This document shows positions 48,495 through 58,259 of a stretch of 64,000 bases of DNA, piece after piece. Origin of the DNA: Vibrio ziniensis (GTDB taxonomy: Bacteria > Pseudomonadota > Gammaproteobacteria > Enterobacterales > Vibrionaceae). Location: the NCBI RefSeq assembly GCF_011064285.1, contig NZ_CP049331.1:2046001-2110000 (forward strand), read 5' to 3'. The translations under genes and the position numbers were made by a program. Position 1 is the first letter of the stretch, and every line of letters begins with the position of its first letter. The notes below the pieces were generated by a model. It worked only from the letters and a program-made list of their open reading frames with translations. It did no database searches and was not told where the DNA came from.

Positions 48495-49642
48495 TACACT
48501 ACCTTAAGCTGCATGAACGCCGTCGAGAATCTTCCGCTTTCAGGTACGTAACACAATAAAGTATCGCCAACTTTCAACTGACCAGAATGAAACAGTTCTT
48601 CTAGAATAATGTAGATGGATGCTGAACCCGTGTTTCCTTTAGTCGACAAATTAGTAAACCAACGCTCTTGTGGAATATCACAGTTCGCTTCTAACATACC
48701 TTGGTATAAGCGGTCACGGAAATATCCAGAAGAATAATGCGGTAGGAAATAAGTAATGTCGTTAGGCGCAACTTTCCCTGAAGAAACAAGCTCTTTTAGT
48801 GGGCGAGTTACGGTATATGCAACAATATTATCATTTAACTGTTTTACGTCTTGTTTAACCGAAAAAATCGATTTATCTAGCCATGCCTGACTAGAATATT
48901 CTCTCCACCCTTTTAGACTTCCATCCGCTAATTTTTCAGCGCCCGCATACATACAAGTATCAAGCTCATTAGCGTAAGATTTTTGCTCTATCCACTCAAT
49001 CTCAAGCGAAATGCTATTCTCATTTTTCTGTGAGCTCAAAAGCGCAGCCCCAGCACCATCGCTCAGCATCCAACGCAAGAAGTCTTTTTCAAATGCTATT
49101 TCAGGCTGACGTTCAAGCTCTTCTAACTTACTCGAGACTTCCGCTTCAAACTGACTGGCTCGCATCATTGCTGAGGCATTCTCGGAACCGGTTACTACTG
49201 CATTGCTACTTTGACCACTTAATACAGACATATAGCCGTATTTCAGAGACATTGTTCCTGCCAAGCAGATTCCTGCCGTAGCAACAACTTCACAACTAGG
49301 AATACCAAGTTCACCATGTACCATTAACGCGTGGTTTGGCAGCAACTGATCTGCGATTGTCGTACCGCATGCAAGAAGCTCTATTTCTTTAATATCAAAA
49401 TTGTCTGAGTTAAGCAGCTTTATCGCCTCAGCCGTTAGCTGAGCATTAGTATGTGTTGTCTTCCCCGTCTCTGGATCAATTGCATAGTAACGCTGCTTGA
49501 TTTGATTAGAGCGCAATATAAGACTCTTAGCTCGTGAAGGACGATCGCCAACTTGTCCTAAAACGCTTTCTATCTGCTTATTATTTACCGATTCATTTGG
49601 CAAAAAAGCTTGGACATCGTTTATATATACTTTTTTGTTCAT
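48494..49642 (-). CDS. darB: KAS III-type condensing enzyme, DarB-like
   Basis: A 382-residue thiolase-fold enzyme with the FabH-type triad: Cys126 in TAGICLAGTM, His302 in FLPHYSSGYF and Asn337 in LSTKGNTGSAS. Proteins of this kind beside a DarA-like flavoprotein are the ketosynthase/cyclase of dialkylresorcinol biosynthesis, joining two beta-ketoacyl chains into a cyclohexanedione. The start at 49642, one base after the darA-like stop codon, gives a standard N-terminus (KVYINDVQAFLP); an extension to 49666 is possible but adds an unlikely RNRPDDK stretch. Gene symbol by similarity and context. Confidence 0.82.
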   Translation of the reverse strand: MNKKVYINDVQAFLPNESVNNKQIESVLGQVGDRPSRAKSLILRSNQIKQRYYAIDPETGKTTHTNAQLTAEAIKLLNSDNFDIKEIELLACGTTIADQLLPNHALMVHGELGIPSCEVVATAGICLAGTMSLKYGYMSVLSGQSSNAVVTGSENASAMMRASQFEAEVSSKLEELERQPEIAFEKDFLRWMLSDGAGAALLSSQKNENSISLEIEWIEQKSYANELDTCMYAGAEKLADGSLKGWREYSSQAWLDKSIFSVKQDVKQLNDNIVAYTVTRPLKELVSSGKVAPNDITYFLPHYSSGYFRDRLYQGMLEANCDIPQERWFTNLSTKGNTGSASIYIILEELFHSGQLKVGDTLLCYVPESGRFSTAFMQLKVV

Positions 49643-49643
49643 C

Positions 49644-50558
49644 TTATCGTCCGGACGGTTTCTCATAGTATTTTACGCTTTTCTCAATTGAATCTTTCAT
49701 CAGTGGCGAGATAAGCTTTTTAGCAAGCAAGTTAATTGGGACCAAAGTAAATATCATCGCAATGAGAAACATAACATAGATAGTTATTACAACTTTTCTA
49801 GAAAAAGAACCTGGTTTACCTGATAACTGAATTAGCTTTCCCCATGCCATAAACGAACGAGTGGCTATTTTTTCAGAACCAATTAACTTGCCGTTGACTT
49901 TAACCGCATTCAAGTTAGTCAGTAACGGCTTCTTTTCTTTCTCTAAATTCTGCGATAACGCAGACACCAAACGATGTCCAAACCGAGCGCTCTCAGTAAT
50001 TTCGTGTTCGGACACTCCCGCAGCAGGAAATATCCAAAATGGATCTTTTTTGCCTGTCAACAACCAACGTGGCGTTGTTACAAAGGAATAAACGGTACCG
50101 CTTTGATCTGTCAAAACAACGTTATCAATCAAATGACCACCACACTCACTGATCAATGATTTCATTTTTTCTTGAGCCATGACCCACATATCACGACATG
50201 CGATAAAGGTAATGACGGGCTTATCTTTTAATAACAGCTTAGCCTGCTCTGTTTTTAAAAAGCCCGTGATTGGAATGGCTGGAGCCAAAAACCAAACAGT
50301 GTAAGCAATAATAATCAGGTCGTAATCATCAGTTAAATGTGGTGCTGGTTTTAACTCACAACCATTCATATAAATGGCTTCCGGGAACGCATCAAAAAAG
50401 GGGTAAAATTTCCATGGATATGGATAAGGTGTTGCTGGTTCCAAAATGTGATAATCAACTTGTATATCATCACTTTGACAAAGTGGTTTTGTCGCAGATT
50501 CAACAAACTTAGAAAGCTGCCCACTTTGCGAGTAAGAAATGACTAGAACTTTTTTCAT
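49644..50558 (-). CDS. darA: DarA-like flavoprotein (dialkylresorcinol aromatase type)
   Basis: A 304-residue protein with an N-terminal flavodoxin-like fold: VLVISYSQSGQLSKF is the FMN phosphate loop, followed by DLIIIAYTVWFLAPAIPI and VITFIACRDMWVMAQEKMK. The C-terminal quarter carries a membrane segment (about 257-279, VVITIYVMFLIAMIFTLVPI), so it probably sits at the inner membrane. In dialkylresorcinol pathways the DarA enzyme oxidises/aromatises the cyclohexanedione made by DarB. It is the first gene of the cluster. The start at 50558 is preferred on similarity of the N-terminus to flavodoxin folds; its ribosome binding site is weak. Confidence 0.82.
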   Translation of the reverse strand: MKKVLVISYSQSGQLSKFVESATKPLCQSDDIQVDYHILEPATPYPYPWKFYPFFDAFPEAIYMNGCELKPAPHLTDDYDLIIIAYTVWFLAPAIPITGFLKTEQAKLLLKDKPVITFIACRDMWVMAQEKMKSLISECGGHLIDNVVLTDQSGTVYSFVTTPRWLLTGKKDPFWIFPAAGVSEHEITESARFGHRLVSALSQNLEKEKKPLLTNLNAVKVNGKLIGSEKIATRSFMAWGKLIQLSGKPGSFSRKVVITIYVMFLIAMIFTLVPINLLAKKLISPLMKDSIEKSVKYYEKPSGR

Positions 50559-51321
50559 ATAATGACTTAGGTTTATGGCTAGCAATAAAATTAAACAGGA
50601 AATCTATACGCAGATATAAATACAAGGTTATCATTAATCCATAAAATGTTTGAACATAATATCCAAAATTAAAGCTTAAGAGACCGTACTAACTGCCATA
50701 GCGTTAAGTAGAAATTTTTTATCCATTTATTTCAACAATTATTTGCTGCTATTCCAACTAAACGGCTCTCACCGTACGTCTATAAACGTGTCGTATACCT
50801 TATGGTATTGACAAAAATAAAACCAAAATCATTCAGTTACATTCGCGCTTAACAGCAGTAGCTACTTCATATTCGAATAGATTGCTGTTAAATCAAAAGT
50901 ATACTTTCTCGCAAAACTGTGAACTTCTAGCTTTTTGCTTAATATTTCAACACTGAAATGTGGTGTTGTTAATCTATCTACTGCCTGGAGTAGTATGGGC
51001 TATGTACTGCCCGCACCTTGATAAATCAACCTGGCCCTCAAATACCGATTTCCTATGCGAATTCCCTTTAGCTATTTATCTAATACAAATTTAAAAATTT
51101 GTTCGACATTATGTTGAATAGCTGATGTATTGGGTGTCAACATCAATTGAGTAAAACGGATACCAACTCGCTGTATAGAACACTAAACGCTGAGACTATC
51201 AAAGTGGACGATGACAACGTAAGATACAAACGTTGAATACCAATTTCATTTCTATAAAAGATTCGATAATTCATAAAACGTTATTTAATGTAATAAAATG
51301 CATTACAGGTTATTGAACTGA

Positions 51322-51477
51322 ATGCTCAATTTCTCGCTAGACAAGAAGATAATTCGTGTATATGTACTCAAAAAAACGTTATTCTACCTTCTATTTTTCA
51401 TTGCTATTTCATCACTCTATGGCTCAGATCAAGCTATTTACGTTACAACTGACTCGTTATATCAATCAAAAAAATAA
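51322..51477 (+). pseudogene. possible gene remnant with signal-peptide-like start
   Basis: An ATG-initiated frame of 51 codons with a charged N-terminus and a hydrophobic run (TLFYLLFFIAISSLYG) followed by DQAIYVTTDSLYQSKK. Immediately after the stop, plausible coding text continues in other frames (YDLVKNV; ENYSQKQLGYRIYKSR; VGGPNTYKPLNLQ), as expected after frameshifts. There is no convincing ribosome binding site. The ancestor is not recognised. It may also be chance. Confidence 0.3.
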
Positions 51478-51842
51478 TATGATCTAGTTAAAAACGTTCG
51501 TGTATGATGTGAAAGAAAACTACTCACAGAAGCAATTAGGGTACCGAATCTACAAATCACGCCAATTAATTCATCGTAACAAGGTATTGGATATAAGGTT
51601 GGCGGCCCAAATACCTACAAACCGCTTAACTTGCAGCATGAAATACTAGATACCATTAACTACACCAAGATTTTGTCTAACATCAATGACCAAATTGCAC
51701 GAATAACCCGGTAGTGGTCAAATCTACATAAATATAACAACACCCACTCATTCATCCACGCTATAGCGATTAGATCTTAATCACAGATAAAGCAAAACAA
51801 TCCACAAAAATAATCTAATACATCACATTTAAATACCAAAAA

Positions 51843-51869
51843 TGTAAGCGCTTACTGTAAGCGGTTACA
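51843..51869 (+). promoter_or_regulatory. tandem LacI-type operators before the EIIB gene
   Basis: TGTAAGCGCTTACT (perfect 12-bp core palindrome) and TGTAAGCGGTTACA share one base, so their centres are exactly 13 bp apart. They lie 67-93 bp before the EIIB start. The same overlapping arrangement occurs at 55261-55287 and 62005-62031. Confidence 0.75.
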
Positions 51870-51935
51870 TTGCTTGCTATATTGAATTCGCAATAACAAT
51901 AAAACCCTACACAATTGATAGAACAGGACCATATT

Positions 51936-52244
51936 ATGAAAAGAATATTCCTTTGCTGTGCCGCTGGTATGTCTACTAGCATGGTCGTTTCCAAGATGAA
52001 ACAAGCCGCTGCTACAAAAGGTATTGAAGTAGACATTATCGCCGTAGGTATGGATGAATTCGAAGCGACACTTCCCAATTACGACTGCTGCATGTTAGGC
52101 CCACAAATCAAATATAAAGAAGCCGAATTTAAAGCAAAAGGACAAACTGTAGGAAAACCTGTAGGTGTCATAAATCCCATGGATTACGGAATGATGAAAG
52201 GTGACAAAATTTTGGATGCGGCTCTTGCACTAATAGAAGCATAA
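51936..52244 (+). CDS. PTS cellobiose/chitobiose-type EIIB
   Basis: A 102-residue EIIB of the Lac/Chb family. The phosphorylated Cys8 is in LCCAAGMSTSM, and MLGPQIKYK is the equivalent of the family LGPQI block. The start at 51936 has AGGA seven bases upstream; an in-frame ATG at 51915 is less likely. It is the first gene of a three-gene unit encoding separate EIIB, EIIC and EIIA proteins for import and phosphorylation of a beta-glucoside disaccharide. The sugar could be cellobiose or an aryl-glucoside; the GH1 gene downstream favours a beta-glucoside over chitobiose. Confidence 0.93.
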   Translation: MKRIFLCCAAGMSTSMVVSKMKQAAATKGIEVDIIAVGMDEFEATLPNYDCCMLGPQIKYKEAEFKAKGQTVGKPVGVINPMDYGMMKGDKILDAALALIEA

Positions 52245-52257
52245 GGAGGGACACATT

Positions 52258-53586
52258 ATGTCTAACGCATTTTTCGATTTTATTGAACAAAAAATTGCCC
52301 CGTTAGCTGGTCGCGTCGGTAGTCAACGGCATGTCTCCGCAATACGTGATGGCTTTATCGGTGCAATGCCGTTTATGATCGTGGGTTCGTTCTTGCTCGT
52401 TTTTGCTTTCCCTCCTTTCGCCGCCGATACCACATTCGCTCTAGGACAATGGTGGCTTGAAATAGCAAAAACATATTTTAACGAACTCATGACCCCATTT
52501 AACATGTCGATGGGCATCATGTCGTGTTATGTCGCCTGTGGTATTGGATACAATCTTTCACAAAGTTACAAATTAGACCCTTTTCCGACATCAATGCTGA
52601 GTTTAATGACTTTCTTGATGGTCGCAGCACCAATGGTTGACGGTAAACTTTCTGGCGCTTATTTAGGGGGCGCAGGCGTATTTACTGCGATAATTGTTGG
52701 TATTTACGTTACTGAACTAACTCGGTTCCTGAAAACACATAATGTCGGAATTAAGATGCCGGAGCAGGTACCACCTAAAATCCGTCAGTCTTTTGATCTG
52801 CTGATCCCAGCTCTATTTGTAATCCTTACCATCTATCCTTTCAACCTGATGCTTCAGGGGCAGTTTGATATGCTGCTCCCAGAAACGATCATGGCAATTT
52901 TCAAACCATTGATCTCCGCTTCGGACTCTTTAATCGCAATTTTATTCGCAGTCTTTCTTGCTCATGCCCTATGGTTCGCAGGTATTCACGGTGCAAGTAT
53001 TGTTACTGGTATCATGGCACCATTCTGGCTGGTTAACCTCGGAATGAATCAGGATGCACTAGCCGCTGGTCAGCCTTTACCTACTATTTTCCTTGAACCA
53101 TTCTGGCAATTCTTTATTACTATTGGTGGCTCAGGAGCGACGTTTGCGTTAGTTCTACTTTATTTAAGAAGCAAATCTGCTCACTTAAATTCCATCGGTA
53201 AACTGGGTATGGTTCCAGCTTTATTCAACATCAATGAACCGGTAATTTTTGGTAGCCCACTAGTGATGAACCCAATCACATTTCTTCCATTTGTCGGTAT
53301 TCCGATGCTCAATGCAACTATCGCTTACTGTGCCGCTAAATTTGGATTTATAGGTAAAGTTATATCTCTAGTGCCTTGGACCACACCAGCCCCACTCGGC
53401 GCGGCGTGGGGGGCTGGTTGGCAATTATCTAACGGTGCCCTTGCAATTGGTCTTATTGTTCTGGATTTGGTTATTTGGTACCCGTTCTTTAAAATATATG
53501 AAAAACAGTTACTTGCACAGGAAGATGCAGAAAAAGCCGCTATAGAGGAAAGCACTAACCCTGAGTTAGATCCAAGCACCATTTAA
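52258..53586 (+). CDS. PTS cellobiose/chitobiose-type EIIC permease
   Basis: A 442-residue membrane permease of the Lac/Chb EIIC family with about ten helices; family blocks include MPFMIVGSFLLVFAFPP, WFAGIHGASIV (substrate-site His) and PALFNINEPVIFGSPLVMNP (the conserved NEP loop). It lies 13 bp after the EIIB gene with GGAGGG upstream. It transports and passes the sugar to EIIB for phosphorylation. Confidence 0.94.
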   Translation: MSNAFFDFIEQKIAPLAGRVGSQRHVSAIRDGFIGAMPFMIVGSFLLVFAFPPFAADTTFALGQWWLEIAKTYFNELMTPFNMSMGIMSCYVACGIGYNLSQSYKLDPFPTSMLSLMTFLMVAAPMVDGKLSGAYLGGAGVFTAIIVGIYVTELTRFLKTHNVGIKMPEQVPPKIRQSFDLLIPALFVILTIYPFNLMLQGQFDMLLPETIMAIFKPLISASDSLIAILFAVFLAHALWFAGIHGASIVTGIMAPFWLVNLGMNQDALAAGQPLPTIFLEPFWQFFITIGGSGATFALVLLYLRSKSAHLNSIGKLGMVPALFNINEPVIFGSPLVMNPITFLPFVGIPMLNATIAYCAAKFGFIGKVISLVPWTTPAPLGAAWGAGWQLSNGALAIGLIVLDLVIWYPFFKIYEKQLLAQEDAEKAAIEESTNPELDPSTI

Positions 53587-53652
53587 CTAATTACTTTTGG
53601 GGTGCCAGCCTTCTCAGATATCCCAACTCAAAATATTTTCAGGAGTGTATCT

Positions 53653-53979
53653 ATGGATATGGAATCAACTGTAATGGAATTGATCATTAATGCAGGAGAA
53701 GCCCGTAGTTGTGCAATGCAAGCGCTTTATGCAGCAAAAGCCGACCAGTGGCAAGACGTGGATCAATTGTTACAACAATCGACCGAAGCCTCAAAACGAG
53801 CTCATCAGGTTCAAACAGAACTAATAGGTTTGGATGAAGGGTGTGGAAAAGTACCCGTAAACTTAATTATGGTGCACGCACAGGATCATATTATGACATC
53901 TATGTTAGCTCGTGAACTGATAGAAGAAATGATCGAACTACATAAATTGGTGAGGTTAGGTAAGCAAGCCGCAGCTTAA
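53653..53979 (+). CDS. PTS cellobiose/chitobiose-type EIIA
   Basis: A 108-residue all-helical EIIA of the Lac/Chb family with the active-site VHAQDHIMTSMLARELI: His75 is phosphorylated by HPr and Asp78 coordinates the trimer metal. The ATG at 53653 has AGGAG seven bases upstream. It completes the EIIB-EIIC-EIIA unit. An 18-bp perfect palindrome spans its last codons and stop. Confidence 0.92.
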   Translation: MDMESTVMELIINAGEARSCAMQALYAAKADQWQDVDQLLQQSTEASKRAHQVQTELIGLDEGCGKVPVNLIMVHAQDHIMTSMLARELIEEMIELHKLVRLGKQAAA

Positions 53980-53993
53980 ACAGGCCTGTTTAA
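53976..53993 (+). other. 18-bp perfect palindrome over the EIIA stop codon
   Basis: TTAAACAGGCCTGTTTAA is a perfect palindrome covering the stop codon, followed by AAAAAGCC and no T run. A DNA-binding site or transcript-end hairpin are both possible. Confidence 0.5.
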
Positions 53994-54044
53994 AAAAGCC
54001 TTCTCCCTTGATATCAATTATTGATATTCTTCATAATCTATTTT

Positions 54045-54068
54045 AACCCGGTGTATTCCGGGTTTATT
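54045..54068 (+). terminator. hairpin between EIIA and LacI genes
   Basis: AACCCGG-TGTATT-CCGGGTT followed by TATTTC. It is a short stem with a modest T tract 28 bp before the LacI start, and probably causes partial termination or separates the two units. A second palindrome, ATATCAATTATTGATAT, lies just upstream at 54011-54027. Confidence 0.55.
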
Positions 54069-54095
54069 TCGTACAGGTTAAGAGTTGGGTAATTA

Positions 54096-55118
54096 ATGAG
54101 TACCATTTTTGATGTATGTAAATTAGCTGGAGTCTCTACAGCCACAGTCTCGCGAGTAATGAACGGTACTGGTCAGGTGAAAGAGTCCACACGTCAAAAA
54201 GTTTTCTCAGCGATGGAGCAATTAGGATATCGTCCAAACCAACTTGCTCAAAGTTTAGCTTCTAACAAAACTCATACGATTGGCTTTGTCGTTTCACAAT
54301 TTGATGGTGCCTATACAGGTTTTATACTTAAACAAGCATCAATATGCGTGGATAAAGCTAAAAAGCAGCTTATTGTTACCGATTGTCACAACGATCCTGA
54401 ATTTGAATATGAAACGGTCCGTCAGTTAGAAAACCGCTGTGATGCCATCGTACTTTACAGCCGAACGCTATCTAATGAGCACTTACGTAAACTTTATAAT
54501 CAAATGAATACACCATTAGTGTTGATTAACCGTACATTACCCGAGCAGCTATTTCATACGGTAACGTTCGCTCAGGAAGAAGCCGCAACCATGATGATGA
54601 ATCATCTAATTGGTTATGGACACAGAAATATCGCGTGTATTACTGGCCCTTTAGATAACCCTACTGGGAAGTCTCGGATGGCAGGCTATGTGAATACCCT
54701 AAAAAAACATGCTATTCCTTACAGAAGCTGTCTGGTAAAAAATTCTGACTATCAGATAGAGGGTGGATATAACGCCTGTAAACAACTGATAGAAGATAAA
54801 ATTCCTTTTACTGCATTATTTGCTTTCAATGATTATATGGCTTTGGGAGCATTAAAAGCACTGAACGAAGCGGATATCAAAGTACCGGATCAAGTTTCAA
54901 TTGCTGGAATTGATAACAATCTTTTTTCTGCCTATGCCTCGCCAGGATTGACCACTATCGAACTTCCAATCGAGGCAATGACTAAAAAAGCTGTCGAGTT
55001 AGCTATTGACCTGATTACACATGAACATAAGAGCAGTGCTCATCAGTTTAAAGGAAAACTTATTCAAAGAGAGTCCGTGAAACCATGTAGAGCAATGAAC
55101 AACTGGTTCAGCTTATAG
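54096..55118 (+). CDS. LacI-family regulator of the beta-glucoside island (first copy)
   Basis: A 340-residue LacI/GalR protein: HTH (TIFDVCKLAGVSTATVSRVM), hinge LAQSLAS, and sugar-binding domain (CDAIVLYSRTL, FNDYMALGALKAL, IAGIDNNLFSAYASP). It is a close paralogue of the protein at 58260-59261, sharing long blocks such as EQLGYRPN, DAIVLYSRTL, PEQLFHTV and FNDYMALGA. It follows the EII genes and precedes a GH1 gene whose promoter carries tandem operators. It probably represses both. Confidence 0.92.
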   Translation: MSTIFDVCKLAGVSTATVSRVMNGTGQVKESTRQKVFSAMEQLGYRPNQLAQSLASNKTHTIGFVVSQFDGAYTGFILKQASICVDKAKKQLIVTDCHNDPEFEYETVRQLENRCDAIVLYSRTLSNEHLRKLYNQMNTPLVLINRTLPEQLFHTVTFAQEEAATMMMNHLIGYGHRNIACITGPLDNPTGKSRMAGYVNTLKKHAIPYRSCLVKNSDYQIEGGYNACKQLIEDKIPFTALFAFNDYMALGALKALNEADIKVPDQVSIAGIDNNLFSAYASPGLTTIELPIEAMTKKAVELAIDLITHEHKSSAHQFKGKLIQRESVKPCRAMNNWFSL

Positions 55119-55260
55119 TTCATACTTATTACACCTCATCTAACCCATTGTTACTCTATCCACTTGTATGATTACATTTGTTCCCAAGTGTAACCAACAT
55201 CTCAATTATGTTGATAAATAGCCCCTATTATCTTTCTCATTTCACATTTTCAACCTCAAA

Positions 55261-55287
55261 TGTAAGCGCTTACAGAAACCGGTTACA
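55261..55287 (+). promoter_or_regulatory. tandem LacI-type operators before the second GH1 gene
   Basis: TGTAAGCGCTTACA (perfect palindrome) and AGAAACCGGTTACA share one base; centres are 13 bp apart. A -10-like TATAAT at 55291-55296 follows directly, so both sites cover the -35 region and would block RNA polymerase. Confidence 0.78.
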
Positions 55288-55354
55288 AAATATAATATAA
55301 TCACTGACAGTACAACAGAAACCGAAATAAAGACTAAACATCCAAAGGGGCTAG

Positions 55355-56776
<1,422 letters not shown>

Positions 56777-56810
56777 TCCGTAAAGGTAAATATAAACAAC
56801 TTCACTCATA

Positions 56811-56865
56811 GCCGACACCCACAAAGCGTAGCTTTCTTAAAGAAAGTCACCTTTGGTGGGGCGGC
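56811..56865 (+). terminator. nested hairpin after the second GH1 gene
   Basis: An outer imperfect stem (GCCG, CCCAC and AAAG pairing with CTTT, GTGGG and CGGC) encloses a smaller CTTTCTT/AAGAAAG hairpin. There is no T run, so it may be a repeat unit or RNA-processing signal rather than a standard terminator. Confidence 0.4.
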
Positions 56866-57003
56866 TTACCACCAGTTAGTGTTAGTGATGAATGCGATAA
56901 AAATGCCTAATATCGTGTTTCATTACTTTATTGAAACCAGCTTCTCCACCTTGAGTAGAATGTTTGTTAAGTGAATCACAAGCTCAATTAACTTTCGATA
57001 CAA

Positions 57004-57048
57004 TGTAACCGGTTTCAGTGTAATATTTGCAACATGTCACCGGTTACA
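57004..57048 (+). promoter_or_regulatory. two LacI-type operators before the stand-alone EIIC
   Basis: TGTAACCGGTTTCA (57004-57017, identical to the site at 19882) and TGTCACCGGTTACA (57035-57048), with centres 31 bp apart, about three helical turns, so two repressor dimers would lie on the same face. Confidence 0.72.
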
Positions 57049-57115
57049 TTAATGTATTTGTTGTATGAATCTCCCTAACAACAGAGCGCCGGTAATAGTC
57101 GTAAGATTAGTGGTG

Positions 57116-58225
57116 ATGACATTGAAACAGACAAATCAAAAAAAGGATTTATCGACTGGGGCACAAGTAGTAGAAGTTGTCTCAGACAGTTTTGCCCCCT
57201 TCATTGGAGTAATGGCTGGATCGGGAATGCTAAAGGCATTGTTAGCCATATTTATCTTATCGGGCTGGCTTACGATAGAAAGCAGTACTTATATCACCTT
57301 ATATGCCGCTTCCAACGCAGTGTTCTATTTTCTGCCTGTTTTGCTAGGTAGTTCTTTAGCACATCGTCTGGGGTCAAATAGTTACTTAGGTGCTACAGTG
57401 GGTGCCTCGCTCCTTGAACCGAGTTTTATTGGTTTAATCGGTGCTGAAGGTTCAAATTTTATTGGTTTACCGTTTACCGCTATTGATTACTCATGCACAG
57501 TTTTTCCTGTCTTCATTGCTGTTTCTGCTCTTTCCGTGCTCGAAAAGCAAATTCGTGATCGATGCTCGGAGAATATCCGCTTATTCATGGTACCTATGCT
57601 CTGCCTGATGGTTATTGTTCCTCTTACTGTTATGGTATTTGGCCCGATAGGAGTGTATTTGGGCAATGCATTAGCAACGACAATTGATAATTTACAGGCT
57701 TTCAGCTCAGTCTTAACTGGCGCCGTTATTGGCGGTGGAATGATGTTATGTGTTGTTGTCGGACTACACTGGGGTATCGTTCCGGTTGCGATTGCCAGTG
57801 CGGCGACCGCTTCCGGTGATTCTATTGTTCCTATGTGGGCTCCGAGCACGTTTGCTCAAATGGGAATTGCGTTTGCTATCTATTTTTCTGCTCGCAGAGC
57901 TGAAGACAAAGCGATTGCAGGCCCTGCTGCATTAACCGGTATATTGGCAGGTGTTACAGAGCCGATTATTTACGGACTGATTATGCGTTATCGTCGGACT
58001 ATACCTATCGTGGTATCCGCCGGTATGGTGGGCGGTGCTATTAATGGCTATTTTCAGGTAAGAATGACGGCGTTTGTATTCCAGAATATCTTCACCGTTC
58101 CTGTGTTTGATTCTGCTTTATGGTATCTGACTGGTATCAGTGTCAGCTTCTTTATGGCTTTGGTGCTAACACTGCTATTTGGCTACGAAAAACGGGCGAA
58201 CGAGTCAGTAGTGTCGCCAGTTTAG
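57116..58225 (+). CDS. stand-alone PTS EIIC, beta-glucoside family, without EIIB or EIIA
   Basis: About 369 residues corresponding only to the EIIC domain of Bgl/Glc-type permeases: it starts at the first membrane segment (SFAPFIGVMAGSGMLKALLA) and contains GLHWGIVPVAIA and the LAGVTEPIIYG loop, then ends after the last helix (FGYEKR). The usual 85-residue EIIB domain with its CATRLR Cys is absent, and so is EIIA. It must borrow EIIB from another protein, for instance the EIIBCA at 62074, or act as sensor or facilitator. The start is uncertain: ATG 57116 and an upstream ATG at 57065 both lack good ribosome binding sites. It is followed by a LacI gene. Confidence 0.82.
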   Translation: MTLKQTNQKKDLSTGAQVVEVVSDSFAPFIGVMAGSGMLKALLAIFILSGWLTIESSTYITLYAASNAVFYFLPVLLGSSLAHRLGSNSYLGATVGASLLEPSFIGLIGAEGSNFIGLPFTAIDYSCTVFPVFIAVSALSVLEKQIRDRCSENIRLFMVPMLCLMVIVPLTVMVFGPIGVYLGNALATTIDNLQAFSSVLTGAVIGGGMMLCVVVGLHWGIVPVAIASAATASGDSIVPMWAPSTFAQMGIAFAIYFSARRAEDKAIAGPAALTGILAGVTEPIIYGLIMRYRRTIPIVVSAGMVGGAINGYFQVRMTAFVFQNIFTVPVFDSALWYLTGISVSFFMALVLTLLFGYEKRANESVVSPV

Positions 58226-58259
58226 CCTTAAGCTTTCTAAAAATACGGGACGATATGAG

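Larger units (their letters stand above)
50559..51935. other. 1.4-kb AT-rich interval without an intact gene
   Basis: No gene is supported between the divergent darA-like gene and the EIIB gene. The stretch is AT-rich and contains scattered coding-like fragments: a 26-codon piece ending in STAWSSMGYVLPAP (about 50941-51018), a 51-codon frame with a secretion-signal-like start (51322-51477), and pieces in other frames to about 51715. The pattern fits one or more decayed genes. The right end holds the operators of the EIIB promoter; the left end must contain the promoter of the nine-gene cluster. Confidence 0.55.
56777..57115. other. gene-free interval before the stand-alone EIIC
   Basis: 339 bp. 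It contains a nested hairpin (56811-56865) after the GH1 gene, an AT-rich stretch and two LacI-type operators (57004-57048). I found no EIIB-like coding sequence here in any frame. Confidence 0.6.

Noticed and set aside
42756..50558. housekeeping fatty acid synthesis operon
   Set aside because: No FabD, FabG or FabZ is present, while DarA-like, BtrH-like and export genes are; the ketosynthases are divergent.
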